A stretch of DNA of 64,000 nucleotides from Burkholderiales bacterium (GCA_017880775.1 JADGRQ010000018.1:1-64000), one strand, 5' to 3'; positions 27,821-37,395 are shown, counted from the first letter of the stretch. Program-made: numbers and translations. The notes: generated from the letters alone by a model not told the origin.

Positions 27821-28957
27821 ATGGCTGCGCACCTGCACCTGCCCGCACGCGTCGGCCGGCCGATCGCCGAGATCGACACGCCGGCGCTGGTGATCGACCT
27901 GGATGCGTTCGAGCGCAACCTGGATGCGCTCAACCGTTCGATCGCCGGGCGCGACATCCGCGTGCGAGCCCATGCCAAGACCCACAAATGCCCGGAGATC
28001 GCGCTGCGCCAGATCGCTGCGGGCGCGGTGGGCGTGTGCTGCCAGAAGGCCGGCGAAGCAGAGGCGATGGTGGAGGGCGGCGTCGGCGACGTGCTGGTGT
28101 CGAACGAGGTAGTCGGCGGTTCCAAGCTCGCGCGGCTGGCACGGCTCGCGCGCCGCGCGAAGGTCGGCGTATGCGTCGACGACGCGGGCAACATCGATGC
28201 GGTGGCCGCGGCGGCGCGCTCCGCCGGGGTCACGCTCGACGTCTATGTCGAAATCGATGTGGGTGCGCGGCGCTGCGGCGTCGCGCCGGGCGATGCGGCG
28301 GTGGCGCTCGCGCGCAAGCTGCGGGGCTCGCCCGAGCTGCGCTTTGCGGGTCTGCAGGCGTATCACGGATCGGCGCAACACATTCGCAGCATGACCGACC
28401 GGCGCGCGGCGATCGAAAACGCCGCCGGTGCGGTGCGCCAAACGCGCGCGGCGCTCGAGCGCGAGGGGATTCGATGCCCGATCGTCACCGGTGCCGGCAG
28501 CGGCAGCTACATGTTCGAGATCGAGACCGGCGCGTGGAACGAGGTGCAGCCCGGCTCGTACGTCTTCATGGACGCAGATTACGCGAGGAACGAGTGGGCC
28601 GCTCCGCTGCCGCGCTTCGAACATGCGCTGTTCGTGCTCTCCACCGTGATGAGCCTTCCTGCGCCCGGGCGCGCGATGCTCGACGCGGGCCTCAAGGCGT
28701 CGAGCGTCGACTCCGGCCTGCCCAGTGTCTGGCACTCACCCGGAATTCGCTACACGCGCCCTTCCGACGAGCACGGCGTGCTCGAGCTCGATGCGGACGC
28801 GCCGATGCTGCACCTCGGGCAGAAGCTGCTGCTGGTGCCCGGGCACTGCGACCCGACGGCGAATCTGCACGACTGGTACGTCTGCGTCCGCGGCGGGATG
28901 GATCAGGGCACGGTCGAGGCGCTGTGGCCCATCACCGCGCGCGGCGCCGGGTATTGA
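27821..28957 (+). CDS. DSD1-family PLP enzyme (D-threonine/3-hydroxy-D-aspartate aldolase-like)
   Basis: EIDTPALVIDLDAFERNL...VRAHAKTHKCPEIA (PLP Lys)...LVPGHCDPTANLHDWYV metal site. Confidence 0.88.
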   Translation: MAAHLHLPARVGRPIAEIDTPALVIDLDAFERNLDALNRSIAGRDIRVRAHAKTHKCPEIALRQIAAGAVGVCCQKAGEAEAMVEGGVGDVLVSNEVVGGSKLARLARLARRAKVGVCVDDAGNIDAVAAAARSAGVTLDVYVEIDVGARRCGVAPGDAAVALARKLRGSPELRFAGLQAYHGSAQHIRSMTDRRAAIENAAGAVRQTRAALEREGIRCPIVTGAGSGSYMFEIETGAWNEVQPGSYVFMDADYARNEWAAPLPRFEHALFVLSTVMSLPAPGRAMLDAGLKASSVDSGLPSVWHSPGIRYTRPSDEHGVLELDADAPMLHLGQKLLLVPGHCDPTANLHDWYVCVRGGMDQGTVEALWPITARGAGY

Positions 28958-28964
28958 TGTGACC

Positions 28965-29017
28965 GGATTCCCGCCCCCCGATGGAATCATTCGGGGACAA
29001 GCTTCGCGGGAATGACG
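28965..29017. repeat. nested REP-like palindrome GGATTCCCGC...CCCCGA-N9-TCGGGG...GCGGGAATGACG
   Basis: outer arms ATTCCCGC/GCGGGAAT and inner perfect 6-bp stem. Confidence 0.8.
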
Positions 29018-29818
29018 CAAGAATTCGCCTTGATGCGTTGCAGGCAGCGCGCCGCGGCGTCGCGACGACCGGCAATCACCGTAAGCGAGGAGCGCGGCGT
29101 GCGCATGCTGCACCTCGGCGGAGAGCACATACAGAGCGCCATGCGCATCGCCGAGCCCCACGCGCTCGAGCTCGACTACACGCGCTGCATGATGGCTTTC
29201 CTGCTGTTCCACCCGCAGCCGCGCGAATGCCTGATGATCGGCCTGGGCGGCGGCTCGATCGCAAAGTTCATTCACCGCAACCTGCGCGCGGTGCGCACCC
29301 GTGTGGTGGAGCTCAACCCGGCAGTGGTGATCGCGGCGCGCTCGCTGTTTCACCTGCCCGACGACGATGCGCGCCTTGCGGTCGAGATCGGCGACGGCGC
29401 CCGGGCAGTGCGAACGCTGAGAGAAGGGTGCGACCTGCTGGTCGCCGACGGCTTCGAGGACGGGGCGCAGGTCGACGGACTCACCAGCGAGGATTTTTAC
29501 GCGAATGCCTGGGACGCGCTTGCCGAGCCGGGAGTGCTGGTGACCAATTTCTTCGGCGACGACCGGAAGCTCGATTTCTATCTGCGGCGGGTCGAGGCGG
29601 CGTTCGGCGGCCGCACCGTCTGCCTCGAGTCACGCAGCGATGGCAACGTGATCGTGTTCGCGCTGAAGGGCGGGCGGGACCGTTTCGGGTGGGAGGAGCT
29701 GCGCACTTGCGCGCTGCGGCTGGAGGCGCGTTACGACCTGCCGTTTGTGCGCTACGTTGCCGGGCTGCGGCGCATGAACCCGCACACCGAAGACCATCTT
29801 CTGGTCGCCGTGGAGTAA
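29012..29818 (+). CDS. spermidine synthase-like methyltransferase-fold protein
   Basis: CLMIGLGGGSIAKFIHRNLRAVRTRVVELNPAVVIAAR...DLLVADGFEDG. Confidence 0.82.
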   Translation: MTQEFALMRCRQRAAASRRPAITVSEERGVRMLHLGGEHIQSAMRIAEPHALELDYTRCMMAFLLFHPQPRECLMIGLGGGSIAKFIHRNLRAVRTRVVELNPAVVIAARSLFHLPDDDARLAVEIGDGARAVRTLREGCDLLVADGFEDGAQVDGLTSEDFYANAWDALAEPGVLVTNFFGDDRKLDFYLRRVEAAFGGRTVCLESRSDGNVIVFALKGGRDRFGWEELRTCALRLEARYDLPFVRYVAGLRRMNPHTEDHLLVAVE

Positions 29819-29852
29819 CATTCCCGCGCACCCACAGGATGAGCCCAAAACG

Positions 29853-30605
29853 TTGAGCGATCTCCTCGCGCAGCACTGGCAACTGCTGGTGCTCGCGCCC
29901 GTCGGGTTTGCCGGGTCGGTGATTTTCGGCATCACCGGCTTCGGCGCCGCGCTGATCACCATTCCGATCGCGACGCACGTGGTGCCCTTGCCATTCGCGC
30001 TGGCGCTGTTCGTGCTGATGGACCTCGTCAACGCGTTGCGCATCGGCCTGGAGAACCCGCGCAATGCGCAGCGCGCGGAGTGGACGCGCTTGGTTCCGAT
30101 GATCCTCGCGGGCACCGTGGCGGGCGTTACGCTGCTGGTCAACCTGCCGCGCCAGATGGCGACCTTCGCGCTCGGCGCATTCGTGATCGCGTTCGCGCTC
30201 TACAGCCTGCGAAGACACGGCGAATCGCGCGCGCGTCTCAGCACCGGCTGGGCCTGGGTCGCGGGATTCGCCGGCGGAATCACCAGCACGGTGTTCGGTG
30301 CGGGCGGCCCGCCTTACGCGATGTACCTGTCGCAGCGCGGACTCAGCAAGGAGCAATACCGCGCCACGCTCGGCCTTGCCACGCTCACCAGCATTTCGCT
30401 GCGCACGGTGGCGTTCCTGGCCACCGGAACCCTGCTCGATGCGCGCGTGTGGTTGTATGCGCTCGCCGTGGTTCCGGCCGGATTGCTCGGGCTTTGGGCG
30501 GCGGGGCACATTTTCCGCCGCATCTCGCGCGACGCGCTGATGCGCGTGGTGGCGTTGATGCTGCTGGCGAGCGGGGGTTCGCTGATCGTGCGCTCGCTCG
30601 CGTGA
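29853..30605 (+). CDS. sulfite exporter TauE/SafE (TSUP) family permease
   Basis: GSVIFGITGFGAALITIPIATHVVPL...GFAGGITSTVFGAGGPPYAMYL. Confidence 0.88.
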   Translation: MSDLLAQHWQLLVLAPVGFAGSVIFGITGFGAALITIPIATHVVPLPFALALFVLMDLVNALRIGLENPRNAQRAEWTRLVPMILAGTVAGVTLLVNLPRQMATFALGAFVIAFALYSLRRHGESRARLSTGWAWVAGFAGGITSTVFGAGGPPYAMYLSQRGLSKEQYRATLGLATLTSISLRTVAFLATGTLLDARVWLYALAVVPAGLLGLWAAGHIFRRISRDALMRVVALMLLASGGSLIVRSLA

Positions 30606-30616
30606 CAGACTGCGAT

Positions 30617-31042
30617 TCAAGCCCCCCAGTCGTCCGCGTATTCGTCGAATCCGGGAAGACCGGCGGCATCGGACGTCCACGGCGCCCGTGAACGCCAGAA
30701 GATGTGCGCTCGAGGCTTGAGGCCGGGCACATTATCGAGGGAGCCGGCGGGAACGACGATCACTCTTCCGCTCCTGGTGTGGTGCGGAAGCGGCCCGCCG
30801 CAGTTCCTGCAGAACGTGGTCGCGAAACTTCTTGCACTTGGCAGATCGAAACGCACCACCGCATCCTGGCCCGAGAGCCAACTCAATCGATCAGGCGATA
30901 CGTAGAGGTTCGTTGCATGCGAGGAACCGGTCGCTTTCCTGCAGCGCGAGCAGTGGCAGTGGGCAAATTCGAGGAACGGCGCGCGGACCTCGTAGGCAAT
31001 CGCGCCGCACAGGCAGCTGCCCCGCAGGACTTCATCGCTCAT
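30617..31042 (-). CDS. GFA-family protein (zinc, CENP-V/GFA fold)
   Basis: GSCLCGAIAYEV...AHCHCSRCRKATGSSHATN...TFCRNCGGPLP. Confidence 0.92.
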   Translation of the reverse strand: MSDEVLRGSCLCGAIAYEVRAPFLEFAHCHCSRCRKATGSSHATNLYVSPDRLSWLSGQDAVVRFDLPSARSFATTFCRNCGGPLPHHTRSGRVIVVPAGSLDNVPGLKPRAHIFWRSRAPWTSDAAGLPGFDEYADDWGA

Positions 31043-31631
31043 TGGTTCTCCTCAAAACTTCGGCAATGAAGTCCGTCTTGGCTTCGGTATAGGCATCGCG
31101 ATCGTGCCGGTAGCGAACAGCCAGAGCATCCTTCAGTTCCGCATACCGCCGGGCAAGCATCGGATCTCCGCGCAACGCATCCCGGAACAGGAGTTCGGTC
31201 TTGGCGTCGGAAGGAACGCGCACGTGCACGTGGTGAGTGCGGCGTGGACCGAATGGCGGCATGCCTTTCACAAAGAACATCCGGTCCTTGCGCGGGTTCT
31301 CCGGCCAGGATACATAGCCGAGCGAAGCAATCGGGCCGATCAGGTCCGGCCAGAGGCCGGGGTACGGGTGAATCACCAGAATATCTATGATCGGCTTGGC
31401 GCGAATATTCGGAATCGCCGTGCTTCCGAAATGCTCGAGGCACACTCCTGCTGCACGAGGCAGTACCTGGATCAAAGCGCTCGCCTCCGCCGCGTACTGT
31501 CCCGGCCATGAAGGATCGGGATCGACCAGTTCGATTCGATCCTCGGCTGCGTCAACCCTGCTTTGCGAACGCAAGCCTGACGCCGAGATAGACAAAGAAA
31601 CCTCCGATACAGCCGTTGAACCATGCCGCAA
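31032..31631 (-). CDS. GrpB-family protein (start uncertain)
   Basis: IELVDPDPSWPGQYAAEA...LEHFGSTAIPNIRAKPIIDILV...HHVHVR. Confidence 0.9.
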   Translation of the reverse strand: MRHGSTAVSEVSLSISASGLRSQSRVDAAEDRIELVDPDPSWPGQYAAEASALIQVLPRAAGVCLEHFGSTAIPNIRAKPIIDILVIHPYPGLWPDLIGPIASLGYVSWPENPRKDRMFFVKGMPPFGPRRTHHVHVRVPSDAKTELLFRDALRGDPMLARRYAELKDALAVRYRHDRDAYTEAKTDFIAEVLRRTNER

Positions 31632-32187
31632 GCCTATTGTGCTTCAAGCCCGCCGTCATCCGCGCGGCGGACCAGGCGACAAACAGGTTCCAGAGCGTAC
31701 CGTTCAGGTTGAAGACGGCTCCGAGGAACAGCAGTGCCAGCGGTTTGCTCAGAGCCTCCGGGTCGATGAACTGGGGCAGAAACGCGAGGAAGAACAGTGC
31801 AACCTTCGGGTTCAGCAGGTTGGTCAGGAACCCCTGCATGAACACCGTGCGTAGCGCGGCGGGCGCGAGCGTGACCGTTGACTTCGCGTCCGGACCGGAG
31901 CGCGAAGCGACAATCAGGGAAACGCCCACGTACACCAGGTAGGCCGCACCGATCATCTGCACGATCGAAAATGCGGTGGCCGAAGCGGCAAGCACGGCGG
32001 AAAGCCCGAGCGCCGCCGCGACGGTATGCACGACGCACCCTGCGCCGATCCCCAGAGCGGCTGCGGCTCCGGCCCGCAAGCCCTGGGTGGTACTTCGCCC
32101 GATGACGTAAAGCATGTCTGGTCCCGGCGTGATGTTCAGCAGCACGCCGGCGGCGACGAACAGCGCAAAGTCGTGAGTCCCGAACAT
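31552..32187 (-). CDS. LysE/RhtB-family translocator
   Basis: NITPGPDMLYVIGRSTTQGLRAGAAAALGIGAGCVVHT. Confidence 0.93.
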   Translation of the reverse strand: MFGTHDFALFVAAGVLLNITPGPDMLYVIGRSTTQGLRAGAAAALGIGAGCVVHTVAAALGLSAVLAASATAFSIVQMIGAAYLVYVGVSLIVASRSGPDAKSTVTLAPAALRTVFMQGFLTNLLNPKVALFFLAFLPQFIDPEALSKPLALLFLGAVFNLNGTLWNLFVAWSAARMTAGLKHNRLAAWFNGCIGGFFVYLGVRLAFAKQG

Positions 32188-32189
32188 GA

Positions 32190-32663
32190 TCAGTGAGCGT
32201 TCTCCATCTCCGCCGGACGCTCGCGAAGCAAAGCATTGATCATCATGCCGACGATGAATACGTTGAGCGCAAGCGCGCCGACAGAGATCCAGGTCGCGCG
32301 ATGGAACAGATGGTAAATCTCATACGGGATGTAAATGCAGCCGCTGACCGCAGCAAGCCATTCGGCCCATCGGCGTCCGTGCCACAAACCATAAGCCTCG
32401 ACCAGGCGCACCAGACCGTAGGTCGCGGCGAAGGCGGCCAGCAGCCACAAGCGGGCATCGGTCACGTGCGCGGCGGCGTCGAGGAAGATGTGCGGATAAT
32501 GTCTGGCCGCGTTAAGGTGCATATGATCGACCAGCCGGTCGGCGAAGCGCTGGACGTCATGATGGATCAGGGCCAGCGCGCCGAATCCCGCCAGCAAGAC
32601 CAGTCCGCCCTTGGCTGCCTCGAACAGCGCGACGATGCGGATCTCGCTGGACAACACCCGCAT
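32190..32663 (-). CDS. DUF2127-like membrane protein
   Basis: RIVALFEAAKGGLVLLAGFG...AYGLWHGRRWAEWLAAVSGCIYIPYEIYHL. Confidence 0.82.
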   Translation of the reverse strand: MRVLSSEIRIVALFEAAKGGLVLLAGFGALALIHHDVQRFADRLVDHMHLNAARHYPHIFLDAAAHVTDARLWLLAAFAATYGLVRLVEAYGLWHGRRWAEWLAAVSGCIYIPYEIYHLFHRATWISVGALALNVFIVGMMINALLRERPAEMENAH

Positions 32664-33061
32664 CACAACACCATCTGCGTCTGCGTCACCACTGCGATCA
32701 TCTTTCCCTCGGCAGAGGTGACCGTGGTCTGCCAGGTCATGGTCCGCTTGCCCTTGTGCAGCGCCGTGCACTTGCCGGTGACCTCGGTGCCTGCCGGAGC
32801 GGGGCGGAAGAAATTGGTCTTGGATTCAAGGGTGGCCGTACCAGAGGATTCCGGGATGTTGAGGATCGTCGCCACCGCCCCGATGGTGTCCGCGAACGCC
32901 ATGATCGCGCCGCCGTGCAGGATGTTCCCGCCGGTGCACAGGTCGGGGCGCACCTTGAGCCTGGCGGTCACCAGGTCCGGTCCGGCCTCGACGAACTCCA
33001 TCCCGATCAGGTCGGGGAACATTCCCTTGATGCGCTTTTGAATCGATGCGACAGCATTCAT
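32663..33061 (-). CDS. PaaI-family hotdog thioesterase
   Basis: GNILHGGAIMAFADTIGAVAT. Confidence 0.88.
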   Translation of the reverse strand: MNAVASIQKRIKGMFPDLIGMEFVEAGPDLVTARLKVRPDLCTGGNILHGGAIMAFADTIGAVATILNIPESSGTATLESKTNFFRPAPAGTEVTGKCTALHKGKRTMTWQTTVTSAEGKMIAVVTQTQMVL

Positions 33062-33076
33062 GTTCTTCCTTTCCGG

Positions 33077-34432
33077 TCAGGAGGCCTTCTCTCGCAGCGT
33101 GACGAACTCCTCCGCCGCGGTCGGATGAATGCCGATGGTGGCATCGAACTGCGCCTTGGTGGCTCCGAGCTTCACCGCAATCGCGATGCCCTGGATGATC
33201 TCGCCCGCCTCGGGCCCGAGCATGTGCGCGCCGACCACGCGCTGCGTGTTCGCGTCCACCACCAGCTTCATGAAGGTTTTTTCTTCGCTGGAGGTGAGGC
33301 TGTGCTTCAACGAGCGAAACGCGGTCTTGTAGATCTCGACCGCGCCGAGTCGTTCGCGCGCAGCGGCCTCGCCCAGGCCGACGGTGGCGAGGTTCGGGTC
33401 GGAGAACACCGCGGTCGGGACGTTATCGTGGTCCATGGCGGTCGGCCGCCCGCGAAACAGCGTGTTCGCAAGCGCCATGGCCTCGGCGGTCGCCACCGGC
33501 GTGAGGTTGAGGCGATTGGTGGCATCGCCGATGGCGTGGATCGAATCGACCGAGGACTTAGAGTACGCATCCACGATGATCGCGCCGTCCGCGGCAAGTT
33601 TCACCCCGGCGGTTTCGAGGCCGAGGTTGCGCGTGTTGGGTTTCCTGCCGGTGGCGAACATCGCCGCGCCGACCGGAATGCTCGAACCGTCGGTGAGCCT
33701 CGCGTCGATCGATCCATCGGCGCGCTTCGCGAACGCAGTCACATTGGTGTTGAGCCGGATCGCCACGCCTTTCTTCGCCATTTCGTCCGCCAGCCGCTCG
33801 CCGAGCTCGTGGTCGAAGCCGCGCAGCAGCTTTGCGCCGCGGTAGGCGAGCGTGGTTTTCACTCCCAGGCCGTTGAAGATCGAGGCGAACTCGACCGCGA
33901 TGTAGCCGCCACCCACCACGATCACCGACTCGGGCAGGCGCTCGAGGTGGAAGGCCTCGTTCGATGTGATGGCGTGTTCGCGGCCCGCAATATCGGGCAC
34001 CTGCGGCCACGAGCCGGTGGCAACGAGAATGTGTCTGGCGGTGCAGGTCCTGCCGCCGGCTTCGACTTCGTGCGGCCCGCGCACGACGGCGCGCGCGCGC
34101 ACAATGCTGACGCCGGCATTCGTGAGCAGCCGCTCGTAAACTCCGTTCAGGCGCGCGATCTCGCGGTCCTTGTTTGCCAGCAGCGTGCGCCAGTCGAAGC
34201 GCGGCTCATCCGCGGTCCATCCGTAGGCGCGCGCGACCTCGAATTCCTCGCGGTAATGGGCCGCGTACGAGAAGAGCTTCTTCGGGATGCAGCCGACGTT
34301 GACGCAGGTGCCGCCGAAGCGGCCGTCCTCGGCAACCGCCGCGCGCGCGCCGAACGCCGCCGACACCCGGCTCGCGCGCACTCCGCCCGAGCCGCCGCCG
34401 ATGGTGAAAAGATCGAAGTCGTACTGCGCCAA
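33077..34432 (-). CDS. gor: glutathione-disulfide reductase
   Basis: FTIGGGSGGVRASR...GGTCVNVGCIPKKLFSYA redox-active CVNVGC; C-terminal GIHPTAAEEFVTLR. Confidence 0.93.
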   Translation of the reverse strand: MAQYDFDLFTIGGGSGGVRASRVSAAFGARAAVAEDGRFGGTCVNVGCIPKKLFSYAAHYREEFEVARAYGWTADEPRFDWRTLLANKDREIARLNGVYERLLTNAGVSIVRARAVVRGPHEVEAGGRTCTARHILVATGSWPQVPDIAGREHAITSNEAFHLERLPESVIVVGGGYIAVEFASIFNGLGVKTTLAYRGAKLLRGFDHELGERLADEMAKKGVAIRLNTNVTAFAKRADGSIDARLTDGSSIPVGAAMFATGRKPNTRNLGLETAGVKLAADGAIIVDAYSKSSVDSIHAIGDATNRLNLTPVATAEAMALANTLFRGRPTAMDHDNVPTAVFSDPNLATVGLGEAAARERLGAVEIYKTAFRSLKHSLTSSEEKTFMKLVVDANTQRVVGAHMLGPEAGEIIQGIAIAVKLGATKAQFDATIGIHPTAAEEFVTLREKAS

Positions 34433-34446
34433 GTCCGGCGCGCCGG

Positions 34447-34710
34447 CTATTTCAGATTCGGCAAGTTGAGCTCAACGAGTTCGAGCAGCGCGCTGAGTGC
34501 GTTGTGCTCGGGCTTGTTGGCGAGCCATTTGAGCGCGTTGTCGACGTTTCGCTCGAGCAGGGCGCGCGGCGCGCCCTGCGCACCGGCGAACATGTTGGCG
34601 AGCTCGTTCAGTCCCCTGGCGTGGGCGGCGGTGCGCACTTCGCCCAGCTTCTGTTCGATCGCCGCGCGGTCGAGATCCTTGACGAGCTTAAGGGTTTTTT
34701 CCTGGTCCAT
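34447..34710 (-). CDS. small helical conserved hypothetical protein
   Basis: 87-aa ORF between gor and NUDIX-MBL gene, RBS-like aaggagcg upstream. Confidence 0.6.
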   Translation of the reverse strand: MDQEKTLKLVKDLDRAAIEQKLGEVRTAAHARGLNELANMFAGAQGAPRALLERNVDNALKWLANKPEHNALSALLELVELNLPNLK

Positions 34711-34771
34711 GCGACGCTCCTTGCCGGAACCGGCAGTTTAGCCAGTCGTGCCCCGGTTTGCCACTCGGGGA

Positions 34772-36430
34772 TCACCGAGTGGCATCGGTAAGCCCCCAGG
34801 CCCCGTCCAGGCAATGCGCGCGTCCATCGGTGGCGAGCTTGTCGAGGTGCGCGGCGAGCGAGCGCAGCGCGACCGGATGCAGCCGCTCCTGCACGTCATC
34901 GTAGACCGTGCGCACCAGTTCCTCGGGCGTGGCGCGGCCGAGCTGCGCGAGCGAGCGCACCACCTTCGCTTCGCGCGCGAGGCGGTGCCGGATCAGCTTG
35001 TTCACTTCCTTCGCCGGTCTTCCGATCAGGTAGCCGTGGCCCGGCGCGAAGACCGCGTACTCGTCCGCCAGCAGGCGCTCGAGCGAGGCGAGGTAGGTGC
35101 GCATGTTGCCATCTGGCGGGTTGATGACCACCGTAGAACCCTGCATCACGTGGTCGCCGGTGAACAGCATCCGCGTTTCTTCCAGCAGGTAGCAAAGATG
35201 GTTCGAAGCATGCCCCGGCGTGGCGAGCGCGCGCAGCGTCACCGCCCCGAGATCGATCCGCTCGCCGTCTGCGGGTTGCCGTTGCGGCGCGAAACTCGCG
35301 TCCTGGCTCGCGCCTGCGGGTGCGGGCCTGCCGATCACCTGCGCGCCGGTTGCGGCTTTCAACGCAATCGTTGCGGGCGAGTGGTCCTTGTGCGTATGCG
35401 TCGCGAGGATCCAGCGGATGCGTCCCGCGCCGGCGGCAACGATCGCATCGACGTGCGAAGCGATGTCCGGACCCGGATCGATCACCGCGAGTTGATCGCC
35501 GCCGACCAGATAGGTATTGGTCCCCGGCCCGGTCATCGCGCCGGGATTGGGCGCAATGATCCGGGTCACGTAGCGGTCGAGCCGCTTAGGCACGCCCGGC
35601 ACCAGGTCGTAGCTCGTCTCGCCGGTCTCCTCGGGATCGCTCCAGTGGATATCAGCGTATGCGGGATCGGTGCGGCGAAACAGCTTCTTGCCGTCCTTGC
35701 CGGTCGCCCAGCAGGCAGCATCGGTTTCGATGTCGGCCTGCGTGCTCGCCGCATGTTCGTAGGCCTCGGCGGCGGTGGCGAAGCGCGCCAGATCGACCAG
35801 CGAACTGCGGGTGGGGAACACCAGTTCGATCTCGCCGTTCGCGTTGCGATCGAGCGCCACCTGCGGCCGGATCCAGGCGCTCGCGACGGTCTCGCCGTCG
35901 TCGTGCGAGCCGCTTTGCCCTTGCGGCGCGAGCGCGACGAAAAAGCGCGTGGTGTAGCGCCGCGTGCGCCCGGGCGCGGTGATCCAGTGCGAGAAGTACG
36001 CGATCCCGTCGCCCGGAATGCACAAGCGTTCCCGCTCGAGCAGTTCGAGAAAACCCAGCGTGCCCGCGTTGAGCGCGTCGCGCTCGCCCGCGAGCCGCGC
36101 GATGTGCGCCGGGTCGGGCGCTGCGCCGCGCTCGTCCACCGCGAGCAGGATGCCGGCCTCCTCGAAGCACTCGCGCACCGCGCCGATGTAGTACGCGATG
36201 CCGCCCGACGGAACATTCAGCCTGCGGCTCGCTTCTTCGTCGCTCAAGCCCAGCACGCGCGCGCGCATGCGCGCGCTGCCGTCGGCGTCGTCCAGCCCGC
36301 CGCCGGGAAACACGTAGGCGCCGGCGACGAATACCGCGCCCTGCGAGCGCTGCAGCATGAACACCTCGGGCCCGGCCGCGCTGTCGCGCAGCAGGATCAG
36401 GGTCGCGGCCGGGCGGGGAACCTGCCTCAC
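34772..36430 (-). CDS. NUDIX hydrolase-MBL metallo-hydrolase fusion
   Basis: N-term VFPGGGLDDAD...AVRECFEEAGILL (split Nudix box), C-term ILATHTHKDHSPAT (HxHxDH) ... ATPGHASNHLCY...FTGDHVM. Confidence 0.88.
   Translation of the reverse strand: MRQVPRPAATLILLRDSAAGPEVFMLQRSQGAVFVAGAYVFPGGGLDDADGSARMRARVLGLSDEEASRRLNVPSGGIAYYIGAVRECFEEAGILLAVDERGAAPDPAHIARLAGERDALNAGTLGFLELLERERLCIPGDGIAYFSHWITAPGRTRRYTTRFFVALAPQGQSGSHDDGETVASAWIRPQVALDRNANGEIELVFPTRSSLVDLARFATAAEAYEHAASTQADIETDAACWATGKDGKKLFRRTDPAYADIHWSDPEETGETSYDLVPGVPKRLDRYVTRIIAPNPGAMTGPGTNTYLVGGDQLAVIDPGPDIASHVDAIVAAGAGRIRWILATHTHKDHSPATIALKAATGAQVIGRPAPAGASQDASFAPQRQPADGERIDLGAVTLRALATPGHASNHLCYLLEETRMLFTGDHVMQGSTVVINPPDGNMRTYLASLERLLADEYAVFAPGHGYLIGRPAKEVNKLIRHRLAREAKVVRSLAQLGRATPEELVRTVYDDVQERLHPVALRSLAAHLDKLATDGRAHCLDGAWGLTDATR
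36253..36276. repeat. 24-bp uninterrupted alternating purine-pyrimidine tract containing an 18-bp palindrome
   Basis: GCACGCGCGCGCGCATGCGCGCGC read directly. Confidence 0.8.
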
Positions 36431-37302
36431 GTCGTGCGGCCCGCCCGGTCCTTGTCGTTCTGCGCCTTGATCTGCGCGCGCGTGCGCTCCCAGTCAGACT
36501 CGCCGAGCCGATCGAGCTCGGAGAAGTTGCCGCCGTGCGCGAGCCATCCGGCGCCGTCCACCGCGATCGTCTCGCCGGTGAGCCAATCGCAGCCGTCGGC
36601 CATCAGGAACGCGGCGAGGTTCTGCAGCTCGGGCATCTGCCCGACGCGGCGCATTGGATTCCTCTCGGCCGAGTCGTCCGCCATGCCGTCGGGCCGCAGC
36701 CGCTTGCCCGCGCCCTCGGTCGGGAACTGCCCGGGCGCGATCGCATTCAGGCGGATCCCGTACTTGCCCCACTCGACCGCGAGCGATTTGGTCATCACGT
36801 GCAGTCCCGCCTTGGACATCGCGGAAGGCACCACGTAGGGCGAGCCGTTCCACACCCAGGTGACGAGGATCGAAATCACCGAACCCTTGTGGCCGCCGGC
36901 GATCCAGCGCTTGCCCACTGCGTGCGTCACGTAGAACGTGCCGTGAAACACGATGTTGGCGATGGCGTTGAAGCCGTTGGGCGTGAGGTCCTTGGTCGGG
37001 CTGATGAAATTGCCCGCGGCGTTGTTCACCAGCCCCGTGAGCGGCCCGGATTCGGTCCAGATGCGCTCGATCATCGCGTCGACGGCCTGCGCGTCGCGGA
37101 TGTCCACCGCGTGCGTCTTCACCGTGCCGCCGTGCCTTGCCATCAGCTCCTTCGCGGTCGCATCCACGGTGCCGCCGCGCCGGCCGACGATCCACACCTC
37201 AGCACCGAGCTGGAGGTACTTGGTGGCGATTTCCCTGCCGAGGCCGGTGCCGCCGCCGGTGATGAGGATGCGTTTGCCTTGGAGCAGGCCGTCCCTGAAC
37301 AT
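36427..37302 (-). CDS. SDR oxidoreductase (2,4-dienoyl-CoA reductase-like)
   Basis: KRILITGGGTGLGREIATKY...NNAAGNFISPTKDLTPNGF...GPFPTEGA-like segment. Confidence 0.85.
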   Translation of the reverse strand: MFRDGLLQGKRILITGGGTGLGREIATKYLQLGAEVWIVGRRGGTVDATAKELMARHGGTVKTHAVDIRDAQAVDAMIERIWTESGPLTGLVNNAAGNFISPTKDLTPNGFNAIANIVFHGTFYVTHAVGKRWIAGGHKGSVISILVTWVWNGSPYVVPSAMSKAGLHVMTKSLAVEWGKYGIRLNAIAPGQFPTEGAGKRLRPDGMADDSAERNPMRRVGQMPELQNLAAFLMADGCDWLTGETIAVDGAGWLAHGGNFSELDRLGESDWERTRAQIKAQNDKDRAGRTT

Positions 37303-37395
37303 GCACACTTCCTGGGAGGGAAACGCGCATTTTAATCGCAGCAAGACTTAAGGCGCCAAAAATTCAGGGCACGGATGAATAGAAGGAATGCAAAA

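Noticed and set aside
34090-34105. GCGCGCGCGCGC run as Z-DNA element
   Set aside because: Short and common in this composition; only the longer tract at 36253 was kept
33957-34741. Long plus-strand ORF 32756..34741 (661 aa) and many other Arg/His/Ala-rich long ORFs opposite real genes
   Set aside because: Typical high-GC antisense shadow ORFs; no domains, opposite strand carries gor, PaaI and similar genes
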